Source: Glutamicibacter arilaitensis Re117 | GTDB lineage: Bacteria > Actinomycetota > Actinomycetes > Actinomycetales > Micrococcaceae | Direction: 5' to 3' | Assembly: GCF_000197735.1 (NCBI RefSeq) | Contig: NC_014550.1 | Span: forward strand, 1,488,001-1,552,000 | DNA length: 64,000 bases | Part shown: positions 36,302 to 45,216 of the stretch, in pieces | Position numbering within the stretch: position 1 is the stretch's first letter | Layout: the number at the start of each line of letters is the position of its first letter | Translations under genes and position numbers: made by a program | The notes under the pieces: model-generated | Told to the model about the DNA's origin: nothing | Seen by the model: only the letters and a program-made list of their open reading frames with translations | Databases searched by the model: none

Positions 36302-37747
36302 GTGTCAAATTCATTATCGGCGTCGATACGCCGCCAAATCATCGAGTTCGATCCGGGCCTGCCAGACTCCTTGAGTATCTCGCAGTTCTGCAAGGAACTG
36401 GGAATCAGCAGACCCTCCTACTACAAAGTCAAAGAGCGATTCGTTGCCGAAGGGAACAAAGCACTCAACCCGCACTCCAGAGCCCCGAAAACAGACCGGC
36501 GCATCTACAGCGACCAAACCAAAACCACGGTCCTACGCATCCGCAAGCGACTGGCCAAGGACGGGTGGGACAACGGGCCCTTATCTATCTGGTTCGAAAG
36601 CCTTGATACTCAGGAGTTCGGTGAGCTACGCCCCTCGGTGGCCACGATCGGCAGGATCCTTGCCGAGGCCGGAGCTACCAAGCGAAACCCGCGCAAACGC
36701 CCCCGTAAATCATGGCTGCGCTTCGCCCGTTCGCATCCGATGGAAATGTGGCAGATCGACGGACTGGAATATCGATTGTTCGACCAGGACGCGACCAAGG
36801 CGATGATCTATCAGCTCATTGATGACGGCTCCCGATTCGACGTGGGTACGCGGTGCTTTGAGCAAATGGAGAACGCGCAAGATGCGATGGAAACGCTCAA
36901 GGCAGCGTTCGCGGAGTATGGGGTGCCGCAACAACTTCTCAGCGACAATGGTGGTGCTTTCAATCTTTCTCGGCAGGGCCTGGTGAACCAGACTGAAATA
37001 TTCTTGGCTAGCGTGGGCTGCGAAGCGATTACGGGCCGGTTCAGTCATCCGCAAACGCAAGGCAAGAACGAACGCAGCCATAATACGTTGACCCGGTTCC
37101 TCGACGCGCATGCACCACATAACCTGGCGGAGCTTTCCACGTTGTTGGAGCAGTATCGGAATCACTATAACCACCGTCGGCGCCACCAGGCGCTGAAAGT
37201 GGGGCACACGTATCTGACGCCTGCTCAAGCGTGGGAAGCCGGTGATCATCGTGGTTCGGATGGCGTGGCCATCGATATTGCCCGGATACAGGCCAAAGCC
37301 CAGTCGTACTTGGACAAGGCTCTGGCCGTGAAGGCCGATTTGGTTCCGGAGGGCGTAGTGGATGATGGGCTTCAGGTGTTGGGGCGTACGAAGGTTGAAA
37401 ACTACACCGGTAGCCCCCGCGTTCTGGCGGATCAACGCGATGATGTGATCCAGATTCGACGGACGAATCCGCAGATCTATTTTCGTGGCCGTGTTTTCAA
37501 GGTGCCAGCTCACCTGATCGGTGAATACCAGCTGGTCTTGAGCAAGGATGCTTATGCGCTTTACAGCACTGTTGATGGTGAGCAATCACTGTCATTTCCG
37601 TTACCGGTCAGGCTGCATTCCAGTGCGCGTTTGGTGCCGTTGTGGCAGGTGTATGGAGCCCGGATCAGGGATCCGAAGCCGGCCTGGACTCAGAAGCGGA
37701 TCGAGTATGAGGACATCTACTATTCGTCTGACGTCGCCGTTTCCTAG
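36302..37747 (+). CDS. IS481-like DDE transposase, copy 2
   Basis: The product has 481 residues and a GTG start. It has the same domain order as the copy at 6772: helix-turn-helix, rve core (WQIDGLEY, LLSDNGGAF, PQTQGKNERSH) and long C-terminal domain. Differences are confined to the C-terminal domain, for example SPRVLADQ in place of SPSVLTDQ, and AYALY in place of AYTLY. The frame is intact. Confidence 0.9.
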   Translation: MSNSLSASIRRQIIEFDPGLPDSLSISQFCKELGISRPSYYKVKERFVAEGNKALNPHSRAPKTDRRIYSDQTKTTVLRIRKRLAKDGWDNGPLSIWFESLDTQEFGELRPSVATIGRILAEAGATKRNPRKRPRKSWLRFARSHPMEMWQIDGLEYRLFDQDATKAMIYQLIDDGSRFDVGTRCFEQMENAQDAMETLKAAFAEYGVPQQLLSDNGGAFNLSRQGLVNQTEIFLASVGCEAITGRFSHPQTQGKNERSHNTLTRFLDAHAPHNLAELSTLLEQYRNHYNHRRRHQALKVGHTYLTPAQAWEAGDHRGSDGVAIDIARIQAKAQSYLDKALAVKADLVPEGVVDDGLQVLGRTKVENYTGSPRVLADQRDDVIQIRRTNPQIYFRGRVFKVPAHLIGEYQLVLSKDAYALYSTVDGEQSLSFPLPVRLHSSARLVPLWQVYGARIRDPKPAWTQKRIEYEDIYYSSDVAVS

Positions 37748-37770
37748 CTAAGGAGATTCGTTGCGCACGG

Positions 37771-37892
37771 TGTCAGCGATGTTGTGAGTTTGGTTGTCAG
37801 CGATGTGCTGATGCCGCGTGTCTACGATGTCCTGAGTTTGGTTGTAAGCGATGTGGTGAGTTCGTGTGTAAACAAACTACCGAGTGATTACA
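37771..37892 (-). repeat. Right-end 24-bp repeat array, IS copy 2
   Basis: Five units correspond to those at 8241-8362, with the same spacing and the same degenerate last unit before the ACA tip. Confidence 0.85.
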
Positions 37893-37907
37893 TTGCTCGG
37901 AACGCTG
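37893..37907. repeat. Right 15-bp target-site duplication of IS481-like copy 2
   Basis: TTGCTCGGAACGCTG is identical to the left copy at 36156-36170. Confidence 0.95.
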
Positions 37908-38151
37908 GATCCGGTCGCGGCAACTGGTACTCGGTAGCGCCAGCTCTTCAGCGAACCCTGACCGTGCGTCCTGCAGTCAGGTAATTAGCCCCGGAATTCC
38001 GGGGAACACCCGATGGTGATCTCCTCAGGGGGAATGAGTGGTTAACCATGTAGCAAATCCTCGTCGACTGCCAGGATCTTTCGGCCCGGTGCGCGCGCAT
38101 ACTCGGTATATGGGAAAGTCCCACGGTAGTTGACAGGTGAGAAGGGCAGTC

Positions 38152-38658
38152 ATGGATCGGGAAATCCTGCGTAGCGTGCAACGGCCATTGAAACAGCTGT
38201 ACCGCGAGAAGCCGCAGGCCGGAAGAATTCTATTGGAAGCCAGCGGAAGGCTCGGGGAAGAGGGGCTTTCCTGCTCGGTGCAAACAGGCCAGGCCTTGGT
38301 GAGCGCCGGCCTGCACCCATCCACCGGCGGGGACGGGACGCTGGCCTGTTCCGGGGAGATGCTCCTGCAGGCGCTGGTTGCCTGTGCCGGAGTCACCATG
38401 GCGGCAGTCGCGGCCAACAGGTCGCTGGGCGTTGCCGGCAGCGTCCACGCGAGCGGTGTGCTTGATGTACGCGGCACCTTGGGCATGAATCCCGAAGTCC
38501 CGGTGGGATTCAGCTCGATCAAGCTCACTTTCAAGCTGTAAACCGACGCCAGCGAGCAGGACTTGGCGCAGCTCATCGAGACCACGGAAAAGTATTGCGT
38601 GGTGCTGCAGACCTTGCATTGCCCGCCGGATATCGAAATCATCGCTACTAGGCTCTGA
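38152..38658 (+). pseudogene. OsmC-family peroxiredoxin-like gene with in-frame stop
   Basis: The frame starts at ATG 38152 after GAAGGG and reads an OsmC-like protein to TAA at 38539-38541. It then continues in the same frame through DLAQLIETTEKYCVVLQTL to TGA at 38656. OsmC proteins use two cysteines for peroxide reduction. One is present before the stop (LACSGEMLLQALVACAG) and the other after it (KYCVV). The stop removes the second active-site cysteine, so the short product should be inactive. A single base change such as GAA to TAA would explain it. Sequencing error is possible. Confidence 0.78.
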
Positions 38659-38693
38659 GCAAACGGCCGCTGGAAGCATGGAAGACTGGAGTA

Positions 38694-38972
38694 ATGACTG
38701 CACAGATGCCGATAGCGGTGCAAGCCACCGCGCAGCAGGGGATAAGGCGGCTGACCAGGATCCGCTACCGCTATTTCAGCTACGCCCTGCGTTTCGCCGA
38801 TGGGCGGGAAGTCCACGGATTGGGCTGGGCCGAGGCGGACAAGCTGCTGCAAGGCTACCGGTATCCTGCCGATGCCTCGTGCACGCACCACGGCGCTGAG
38901 CGGCATTGCCCCGCATTCGGTGCCGGAGCCTGGGTGGACTACCCCTACGGGCGGCCGCTGGCGCAGCAGTAG
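38694..38972 (+). CDS. Hypothetical small protein
   Basis: The product has 92 residues, starting 35 bp after the end of the OsmC frame on the same strand, so it is probably co-transcribed. Codon use is GC-rich at third positions, like real genes here. It contains RIRYRYFSYALRFADGREV and two cysteine/histidine clusters (CTHHGAERHC), which could bind metal. I know no family for it. A strong terminator follows. Confidence 0.55.
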   Translation: MTAQMPIAVQATAQQGIRRLTRIRYRYFSYALRFADGREVHGLGWAEADKLLQGYRYPADASCTHHGAERHCPAFGAGAWVDYPYGRPLAQQ

Positions 38973-38990
38973 CCCGGCACTGCCCGGATA

Positions 38991-39030
38991 CGCGAGAACC
39001 GCCCACCAGCACTGGTGGGCGGTTCTCGCG
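38991..39030. terminator. Bidirectional terminator
   Basis: Arms at 38991-39009 and 39012-39030 form a perfect 19-bp stem (CGCGAGAACCGCCCACCAG and its complement) with a 2-nt spacer. It separates the small plus-strand gene from the convergent mqo. Confidence 0.8.
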
Positions 39031-39041
39031 TTGCTTGGTGC

Positions 39042-40529
39042 TTACAGGCCCAGAGTCTTATCGGTGGCTGCCTTGACCTCAGCGTAGAGCGCTGGGTTTT
39101 CGTTCAGCTTCTGGCCGTAGGAAGGAACCATGTCCTTGAGCTTGGTCTCCCAGCCAGCGAACTGCTTGGGGAAGCAGCGCGAGAGCAGGCCGATCATGAT
39201 CGGGGTTGCCGTGGATGCACCTGGCGAAGCGCCGAGCAGACCGGAGATCGAGCCATCCGAGGAAGTGATGACCTCGGTGCCGAACTGCAGTACGCCGCCC
39301 TTCTTGGCATCCTTCTTGATGACCTGGACACGCTGGCCAGCGGTGATCAGTTCCCACTTGGAGCCATCGGCTTCAGGGAAGTACTCCGCCAGCGACTCGT
39401 CCTTCTTGGCGCGGGACTTGAGAACTTCCTTGATCAGGTAAGTGGTCAGATCCAAGTTGTCCTTGCCAACAGCCAGCATCGGTATGATGTTGTGCGGACG
39501 CAGGGACAGCGGCAGATCCAGCTGGCCGGTGGACTTCAGGAAGTTCATCGAGAAGCCGGCGTATGGGCCGAACATCAGCGAGCGCTTGCCATCGACAAAG
39601 CGGGTGTCCAGGTGTGGAACCGACATTGGAGGTGCGCCGACCGAAGCCTGGCCGTAGACCTTGGCGTGGTGCTGGTTGATGATGTTCTCATCGGTGCAGC
39701 GCAGGAACTGTCCGGAGACCGGGAAGCCGCCGAAGCCCTTGATCTCATCGATGCCTGCCTTCTGCAGCAGTGGCAGTGCGCCGCCGCCGGCACCAACGAA
39801 CACGAACTTGGCCTTGACGTTCTTCAGTGCGCCCGAAGCTTTGTCCTTGACGGTCAGCTCCCAGCCGGCACCCGAGCGTTTGATGCCCTGGACCTTGTGG
39901 CCGAAGTTCACCGAGGCGCCAGCGGCACCCAGCGAATCGGTCAGCTCGCTAGTCAGGCGTCCGAAGTCGACGTCGGTACCGGAGACCACGCGCGAAGCGG
40001 CGACCTTCTGCGAGGCGTCGCGGCCCTTGGCAACAAGCGGGGTCCACTCGTTGATGGTGTCCAGGTCGTTGGTGATTTCCAGTTCCTCGAACAGCGCGTT
40101 CGGCTTCAGTGCCTCATAGCGGGTCTGCAGGTACTTGGAGTGGTCATCGCCGATGACGAATGACATATGCGGCAGGGCATTGATGAAGCTGTTGTCAGCG
40201 ACGCGCTTGTTCTCAACAGCCCATGAGTAGAACTGGCGGGAAAGCTGGAACTGCTCGTTGATGCCAATGGCCTTGGCTGGATCTACCGATCCATCAGCCT
40301 TGGCGGCGGTGTAGTTCAGTTCGCATAGTGCCGAGTGACCGGTACCTGCGTTGTTCCATGGGGAGGAAGATTCCTGCCCAGCCTTGTCCAGGTTCTCAAA
40401 GAGACCGATAGACCAGGTTGGTTCCAGCTGGTTGATCATGGTGCCAAGGGTGGCACTCATGATGCCGGCACCGATTAGTACTACGTCAAAAGATTCGGTT
40501 GACGTTTCAGAAGGCACGAGGATCTCCAT
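39042..40529 (-). CDS. mqo: Malate:quinone oxidoreductase
   Basis: The product has 495 residues. This membrane-associated FAD enzyme oxidises malate to oxaloacetate and passes electrons to quinone. The N-terminal FAD fold is [20 protein letters not shown]. Further family signatures are [38 protein letters not shown] and [13 protein letters not shown]. Near the C-terminus is [19 protein letters not shown]. It replaces or complements NAD-malate dehydrogenase in the citric-acid cycle. Confidence 0.95.
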   Translation of the reverse strand: MEILVPSETSTESFDVVLIGAGIMSATLGTMINQLEPTWSIGLFENLDKAGQESSSPWNNAGTGHSALCELNYTAAKADGSVDPAKAIGINEQFQLSRQFYSWAVENKRVADNSFINALPHMSFVIGDDHSKYLQTRYEALKPNALFEELEITNDLDTINEWTPLVAKGRDASQKVAASRVVSGTDVDFGRLTSELTDSLGAAGASVNFGHKVQGIKRSGAGWELTVKDKASGALKNVKAKFVFVGAGGGALPLLQKAGIDEIKGFGGFPVSGQFLRCTDENIINQHHAKVYGQASVGAPPMSVPHLDTRFVDGKRSLMFGPYAGFSMNFLKSTGQLDLPLSLRPHNIIPMLAVGKDNLDLTTYLIKEVLKSRAKKDESLAEYFPEADGSKWELITAGQRVQVIKKDAKKGGVLQFGTEVITSSDGSISGLLGASPGASTATPIMIGLLSRCFPKQFAGWETKLKDMVPSYGQKLNENPALYAEVKAATDKTLGL

Positions 40530-40607
40530 CGACAGTGATACTTTGCTCTCTCCCAGAGTAGACCTATATAGCCGGGGGTTAGAAATCGTTAGCTGGGTTA
40601 ACGGTCG

Positions 40608-42452
40608 CTAACTTGAGATAGACGGTGAATTTGTCATTTGCACATCGGCGTAGCACTCATTGAGCATTGGTGAGGGCGGGTAGAAAGTGACATTTCCGTT
40701 AAACGCCAACGCAGAGATGGGGAAGACCAGTGGGAGTACTGGCAGATCAGCATTCAAGATGGTGAGAATATCCGCGTAGGCAGCTGTTTGCGCTTCGCCA
40801 GCAGGGATAGAACGAGCCAGCATGACCTGTGAGTCAAGTAACGGCGAGGTGTAGCCGAACTCATTCTCCTTGGAGGACAAGATGCCGGAAAGGAAGTCAT
40901 CTGCCGAGCGGTAGCCGCCGGAGAAGCCCAGCAGGTGCAGTCCGTTGAAGTCCTTGGACTGCACGGTCTGGACATAACCATCGGTCCAGGCGATGGGACG
41001 GGGCTTAACCCGGATCCCCGCGGCTGCCAGGTCATCTGCGATCTGGGCGAAAGTGCGTTCAGGAAGCGGCAGGTAGTTGCGCGAGACCCGCAGCGGATAG
41101 GCGAATTCGATTTCTTCGCCGTTGTAGCCCAAATCGGCCAGCAAGGTCTTGGCCTTGGTGGTGTCGTGGTTGGGGGTTTCATCGGGAGCGGGGATGCTCA
41201 AGGCAGAGGGCAGCAGGGTTGAAGCATTCTTGGAGCCTTGCAGGAACAATTTTTCGGCCAGTGAGGTGCGGTTGACCGCATGGGCAATGGCCATGCGGAA
41301 TTCCGGCTTGGCCAGCCACTTATTTCGCTGGTCCATTCCCAGGTACAGCACGGAGAAAGGATCGCGCTGGACAACAACCTTGGCGTTGCGTACCAGCGTG
41401 CGCATGGTGTCAACGGAGACCATGTCGAAGCCATCGATTTCATCGGCCAGCAAGGCGCCTTCACGGTTATAAGGCGACGGAACCGAAGAGATCAGGGCAA
41501 CTTCAGGATGCGTCTTGTTTTCGGCCAGCCGGGACTGATTCCAATAATCCTTGAAGATCTCCAAGCGCACCACACCGTCCTTATTGGATACGAAGGTGTA
41601 TGGGCCGGTTCCCACAGGCTTGGTGGAAAGCGACTGGGCTGGATTCTCCTTGGGCCCGCCGGTCAACGCGCTTGGGGCGGCGATGGCCATGCCCGGCAAG
41701 GTCAAGGCTTCAATCAGCCCTGGCAGGCGGCGGCGCAGATTCAAGGTGACCAGATAGGTATCGGTGGCTTTGACGGACTCGAAGTAGCTTGCCGTTCCAC
41801 CCTTGGACTTGCCTTCAAAGAGGTCGGTCTTGTACTGCGTGGCCAGCTCTTCGAGCTGCTTGAGGCGCAACTGCTGGGCAGCGAGTTCTGCCTCGGTTGG
41901 GCCTTCAACGCCTTGGAACTCCTTTTCGAGGTCCTTTACGGTGGGAAGCTTGGGAATATCGGAGCCGAAGTGGAAAACATCCGTAAAGCCCTGGGTGGAG
42001 TCTGCGCGCAGCGTAGCTGACAAGTTCTCCCAGCGGTTGAAGTTCGCGACGACGGCCTTGGCATTCAATTCGGTACCGTCATGGAAGAGGACGCCCTGGC
42101 GCAGGGTAAAGGTGTAGCGCAATCCGTCGGGGCTTTCGGTCCAAGCCTCAGCCAGGCCGGCTACCGCGCCACCGGTATCGGGATCGATGTCGATCAGAGT
42201 CTCGTAAACCTGGCGGGTGACGCGGAAAGATTCGTTATCTGCCACAATGGCCGGATCAAACTTGACCGGGGGAGCGGCGGCTGCCAGACGCAAGGTCCGT
42301 GGAACTGGAGTGGCGCTGGCGGAAGCGGCTGGCGAGGCGGAACCAGCGGTTCCCGAATTGCCGGTGCAGGCGGCCAGGGTCAGTGCGGTCGTCGCCAAAG
42401 TACCGGTCAGCAATGCGCGTCGTGATACGAGATTCAATGGCGTTTCGGGCAC
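40608..42452 (-). CDS. Peptide/nickel-type ABC transporter substrate-binding lipoprotein
   Basis: The product has 614 residues with a GTG start. The N-terminus combines a twin-arginine motif (SRRALLTG) with a lipobox (LTLAAC), so it may be exported by Tat and lipid-anchored. The SBP family 5 domain shows DNESFRVTRQVYETLIDID, YTFTLRQGVLFHDGTELNAK and STKPVGTGPYTFVSNKDG. An insert of about 60 charged residues near position 175 is unusual. No permease or ATPase genes are adjacent, so it is an orphan binding protein. Confidence 0.85.
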   Translation of the reverse strand: MPETPLNLVSRRALLTGTLATTALTLAACTGNSGTAGSASPAASASATPVPRTLRLAAAAPPVKFDPAIVADNESFRVTRQVYETLIDIDPDTGGAVAGLAEAWTESPDGLRYTFTLRQGVLFHDGTELNAKAVVANFNRWENLSATLRADSTQGFTDVFHFGSDIPKLPTVKDLEKEFQGVEGPTEAELAAQQLRLKQLEELATQYKTDLFEGKSKGGTASYFESVKATDTYLVTLNLRRRLPGLIEALTLPGMAIAAPSALTGGPKENPAQSLSTKPVGTGPYTFVSNKDGVVRLEIFKDYWNQSRLAENKTHPEVALISSVPSPYNREGALLADEIDGFDMVSVDTMRTLVRNAKVVVQRDPFSVLYLGMDQRNKWLAKPEFRMAIAHAVNRTSLAEKLFLQGSKNASTLLPSALSIPAPDETPNHDTTKAKTLLADLGYNGEEIEFAYPLRVSRNYLPLPERTFAQIADDLAAAGIRVKPRPIAWTDGYVQTVQSKDFNGLHLLGFSGGYRSADDFLSGILSSKENEFGYTSPLLDSQVMLARSIPAGEAQTAAYADILTILNADLPVLPLVFPISALAFNGNVTFYPPSPMLNECYADVQMTNSPSISS

Positions 42453-42553
42453 TGGGATAACTCATCTTCCTTTGGGCAAGTATTGCTGCTTTGCGCAGGG
42501 AACAAGCAAGGAACTTTGCGCAAAGGTATTTATCAAAGATAGCGCACTAAAGC

Positions 42554-42587
42554 GATGGCTCCGGGAGCCAAAACTCCCGGAGCCATC
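42554..42587 (-). terminator. Terminator downstream of the D-2-hydroxyacid dehydrogenase
   Basis: GATGGCTCCGGGAG (42554-42567) pairs with CTCCCGGAGCCATC (42574-42587) with a 6-nt loop, 17 bp beyond the stop on the minus strand. Confidence 0.7.
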
Positions 42588-42603
42588 AACTGAGATGAAA
42601 TCG

Positions 42604-43536
42604 TTAGCTGCGGTGCACGAGGTTCTCGCCGTCGTGCCCAGCTGCCCAGGATTGGACCTGCTTCTTGAGAAGCTTCACCATGCGAGGGAAGAATGCCTTG
42701 GTGTTGCCTCCGTTATGCGGAATGACCAGGGCGTTGGGGTGCTGCCACAATGGATGATCGGCCGGTAGCGGCTCTGGATCAAAGACATCCGAGGCCATGT
42801 TCAAGCGACCTGAAGCAACTTCTGCCACTATCGCCTCGGTCTGCACTACCGGGCCGCGTGCAACGTTGACTACTGTCGCACCGTCTGGAAGCTGGGCCAG
42901 CAGTTCTGCATCCACCAGGTGATGGGTCGATTCGTTGAGCGGAACGATCAGGATCAGCACTTCGATCTCGGCGGCACGCGCTGCAAGATCTGCGGTGGCG
43001 AAAACCTGTCCGTGATCATCGGTTCGAGCAGTAGAGCCGAAGCGAAGCAGATTCACTTCAAAGGGTTCCAGGCGCTTGCGGATTTCTTCTCCGATGCCGC
43101 CAACGCCTACCAATGCCACGGTGCGGTCAGCCAAGCCAGGCCACTGCTGTGGATTCCAATGCCCGGATTGCTGGTCGCGAACAGCCTGGGGGTAGCCGCG
43201 CAAGGAAGCGATGGCCAAGCCGATGGCCATCTCGGCGGTAGCTGCCGCATGGACGCCGGCAGCCGTGTTGATGTCGGCGCGATCACCGATCAAGTCAACC
43301 ATTCCGTCGTAGCCGGTGTTTTGGGTCTGAACGATCTTCAGGTTTGGCGCCTGGCGGATGTTCTTGAGCCGTTGCGGGGATGCCATATACGGAAGGACTG
43401 CAATCTCAATATCCTCCAGTGGGGTCCGGGGTTCGTTCTCCAAGTCCCAGAGCACAGCTTTGAGGTTTTCTGGAATGGGACCGACTGCGTCGATGAGTTC
43501 TTGGGTCGGGAATGAAATTGTTCGTTGGCTGCTCAT
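42604..43536 (-). CDS. D-2-hydroxyacid dehydrogenase family protein
   Basis: The product has 310 residues from ATG 43536. A TTG at 43551 has a better-placed AAAGGTG and would add five residues. The NAD-binding domain has VALVGVGGIGEEIRKRL. The catalytic arginine region is NVARGPVVQTEAI. Glutamate and histidine regions follow in DVFDPEPLPADHPL and VIPHNGG. The last has asparagine next to the histidine position. The substrate is likely a 2-keto acid or phosphoglycerate-like compound. Confidence 0.82.
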   Translation of the reverse strand: MSSQRTISFPTQELIDAVGPIPENLKAVLWDLENEPRTPLEDIEIAVLPYMASPQRLKNIRQAPNLKIVQTQNTGYDGMVDLIGDRADINTAAGVHAAATAEMAIGLAIASLRGYPQAVRDQQSGHWNPQQWPGLADRTVALVGVGGIGEEIRKRLEPFEVNLLRFGSTARTDDHGQVFATADLAARAAEIEVLILIVPLNESTHHLVDAELLAQLPDGATVVNVARGPVVQTEAIVAEVASGRLNMASDVFDPEPLPADHPLWQHPNALVIPHNGGNTKAFFPRMVKLLKKQVQSWAAGHDGENLVHRS

Positions 43537-43709
43537 GGAATCACTGTACAAACACCTTTCATGCTTTGGTAGTAACCCCTAGTCATCTCCTGTAATGAAG
43601 GTCACCGCTGAATGCCGGCCCTCGAATTTGCGCTGAGGGAAATTGCTGGTAAAGTTTTATCTCGTTGCGAAAGCGCGAAGCCCAAAAAGCTTCTAGAACA
43701 TCGCAGCGG

Positions 43710-43782
43710 GCGCCTCTAGCTCAATTGGCAGAGCAAATGACTCTTAATCATTAGGTTCCGGGTTCAAGTCCCGGGGGGCGCA
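43710..43782 (+). tRNA. tRNA-Lys(CTT), copy 1
   Basis: A 73-nt cloverleaf: acceptor GCGCCTC pairs with GGGGCGC, anticodon stem AATGA/TCATT with loop CTCTTAA giving anticodon CTT, and T stem CCGGG/CCCGG. CCA is not encoded. It differs from copies 2 and 3 in the acceptor, D loop and T loop. Confidence 0.95.
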
Positions 43783-43831
43783 CGAACAAATTGTTCGGCT
43801 TGCCAGACAACTTGTTTGCATAAATAAATAC

Positions 43832-43904
43832 GCGCTTTTAGCTCAATTGGTAGAGCAAATGACTCTTAATCATTAGGTTCCGGGTTCGAGTCCCGGAGGG
43901 CGCA
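43832..43904 (+). tRNA. tRNA-Lys(CTT), copy 2
   Basis: The cloverleaf is the same as copy 3 except for the 5' acceptor strand GCGCTTT against AGGGCGC, which leaves two adjacent T-G wobble pairs. Anticodon CTT. A rho-independent terminator follows at 43911. Confidence 0.93.
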
Positions 43905-43910
43905 CAAAAC

Positions 43911-43945
43911 AAAGGCCAGACTTCCATCTGGCCTTTTTTGTTTTT
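43911..43945 (+). terminator. Rho-independent terminator after tRNA-Lys copies 1-2
   Basis: AAAGGCCAGA (43911-43920) pairs with TCTGGCCTTT (43927-43936), followed by a T-rich run. Confidence 0.85.
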
Positions 43946-44291
43946 CCTAGAGAGGCAAGGCGAGCCGAAGGCAGGGTAGATGTGCTGGGGCTCTGACTCA
44001 TCGCCTTGCGACCCGGGAGCCGCATTTGCGGTGCCAAAGGCCGCGGCGATCAGCGGTGGAGCCCACGGCATTGATGGGCCGCTAAGGGGGAGAGTGATTG
44101 CGAGCCGGGAAAGAAGTTATTTGTGTTTTAGATTACTTTGAAGTCGGATCGATGATGCTATCATAGATTTGACTAGGTCTTTTGTGGATCGAGATCGACT
44201 ACTGGGCAATTTTTGATTTCATGCAACTTCTGCCTATGATTGTCTACGTCGCAAAGACGAGTTCGCAAAAAGAACTAGTCAGAGCGAATAA
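43946..44291. other. Spacer between tRNA-Lys copies 2 and 3, no gene seen
   Basis: This stretch of 346 bp has a GC-rich first half with no convincing reading frame or structured RNA. The AT-rich second half (TTGACTAGG near 44169) probably carries the promoter for the third tRNA gene. Confidence 0.5.
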
Positions 44292-44364
44292 GCGCCTTTA
44301 GCTCAATTGGTAGAGCAAATGACTCTTAATCATTAGGTTCCGGGTTCGAGTCCCGGAGGGCGCA
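44292..44364 (+). tRNA. tRNA-Lys(CTT), copy 3
   Basis: A 73-nt cloverleaf with acceptor GCGCCTT/AGGGCGC, anticodon CTT, T stem CCGGG/CCCGG and no encoded CCA. It has the canonical form among the three copies. Confidence 0.96.
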
Positions 44365-44370
44365 CAGTAG

Positions 44371-44401
44371 ATCCGATCTGATTCATCAGGTCGGATTTTT
44401 T
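44371..44401 (+). terminator. Rho-independent terminator after tRNA-Lys copy 3
   Basis: ATCCGATCTGA pairs with TCAGGTCGGAT (one wobble) around TTCA, followed by TTTTT. Confidence 0.85.
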
Positions 44402-44430
44402 GTATACCGCAAAGAAAAGAGGATCAGCTC

Positions 44431-44922
44431 ATGAGTACTCCCGAGAAGACTAGCCGTCTAACCGCCGGTGACCAGGCCCCTGATTTCACCTTGCAGGACG
44501 CTGCCGGCAATTCGGTAGCCCCGGCAGATTACCGCGGCAAGAAGACCATCGTGTACTTCTACCCAGCAGCATCCACCCCGGGCTGCACCAAGCAGGCCTG
44601 CGACTTCCGTGATTCGCTCGAATCCTTGCAAGGCTTGGGCTATGCAGTAGTGGGAATTTCCCCAGACAAGATCGCCAAGCTGGAAAAGTTTGTCGCCAAG
44701 GAAGAGTTGAACTTCCCGCTGCTCTCCGATGAAGACCATTCCGTAGCTGAGGCTTACGGAGCATGGGGAGAAAAGAAGAATTACGGCAAGGTATACGAGG
44801 GCTTGATTCGCTCCACCATCGTGGTGGACGAAGAGGGCAAGGTTGCATTGGCTCAATACAACGTGCGTGCCACCGGGCACGTAGCCAAGCTGCGCCGTGA
44901 CTTGGGTATTGACCCCAAGTAG
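44431..44922 (+). CDS. bcp: Thioredoxin-dependent thiol peroxidase (BCP-type peroxiredoxin)
   Basis: The product has 163 residues. The peroxidatic cysteine is in YFYPAASTPGCTKQACDFRD, with the resolving cysteine five positions later, the atypical 2-Cys BCP pattern. GDQAPDFTLQD starts the fold. It reduces hydrogen and organic peroxides with thioredoxin. The start follows AAAAGAGGA. Confidence 0.95.
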   Translation: MSTPEKTSRLTAGDQAPDFTLQDAAGNSVAPADYRGKKTIVYFYPAASTPGCTKQACDFRDSLESLQGLGYAVVGISPDKIAKLEKFVAKEELNFPLLSDEDHSVAEAYGAWGEKKNYGKVYEGLIRSTIVVDEEGKVALAQYNVRATGHVAKLRRDLGIDPK

Positions 44923-45014
44923 AGTTTGCCCTTATCTGATTTCATATCAGGCAAGAGTTCCGCTACACTAAATGAGGTCGCCTTCAAGGAAACGCTGTTT
45001 CCGGTGTAGCGCTA

Positions 45015-45099
<85 letters not shown>

Positions 45100-45102
45100 A
45101 CA

Positions 45103-45140
45103 AAACCCTGCGGTCTGCTTCCATGAGCCGCAGGGTTTTT
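45103..45140 (+). terminator. Rho-independent terminator after tRNA-Leu
   Basis: AAACCCTGCGG (45103-45113) pairs with CCGCAGGGTTT (45128-45138) and is followed by TT. Confidence 0.8.
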
Positions 45141-45216
45141 GCATGCATTCGCATGCCGGCCATGAGGCGTAGGATCCAGGTAGGCCAGCGGCCGCGTTCT
45201 GAACAGGAGAAGCACT

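Larger units (their letters stand above)
36171..37892 (+). mobile_element. IS481-like insertion sequence, copy 2 (1722 bp)
   Basis: It is nearly identical over its whole length to copy 1 at 6641-8362, with only scattered single-base changes. It has the same orientation and a perfect 15-bp duplication of the target, which shows a recent insertion. It lies between the RND exporter promoter region and the OsmC pseudogene. Confidence 0.95.

Noticed and set aside
6641..37892. Composite transposon formed by the two IS481-like copies
   Set aside because: Each copy has its own, different 15-bp target duplication, which shows independent insertions.
37989..38004. Perfect palindrome CCCCGGAATTCCGGGG
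   Set aside because: It has no loop and no T-run, and follows no gene end on either strand, so a terminator call is not supported. Its function is unknown.
38025..38906. 293-codon minus-strand frame across the OsmC pseudogene and small gene
   Set aside because: It spans two unrelated plus-strand genes and a non-coding stretch. The plus-strand OsmC motifs decide the coding strand.
39015..40163. 382-codon frame opposite mqo
   Set aside because: Antisense to a well-supported enzyme and lacks any domain.
43838..44071. Short minus-strand frame ending with residues such as SGTRTRNLMIKSHLLYQLS
   Set aside because: This is a translation across a tRNA-Lys gene, a well-known annotation artefact.
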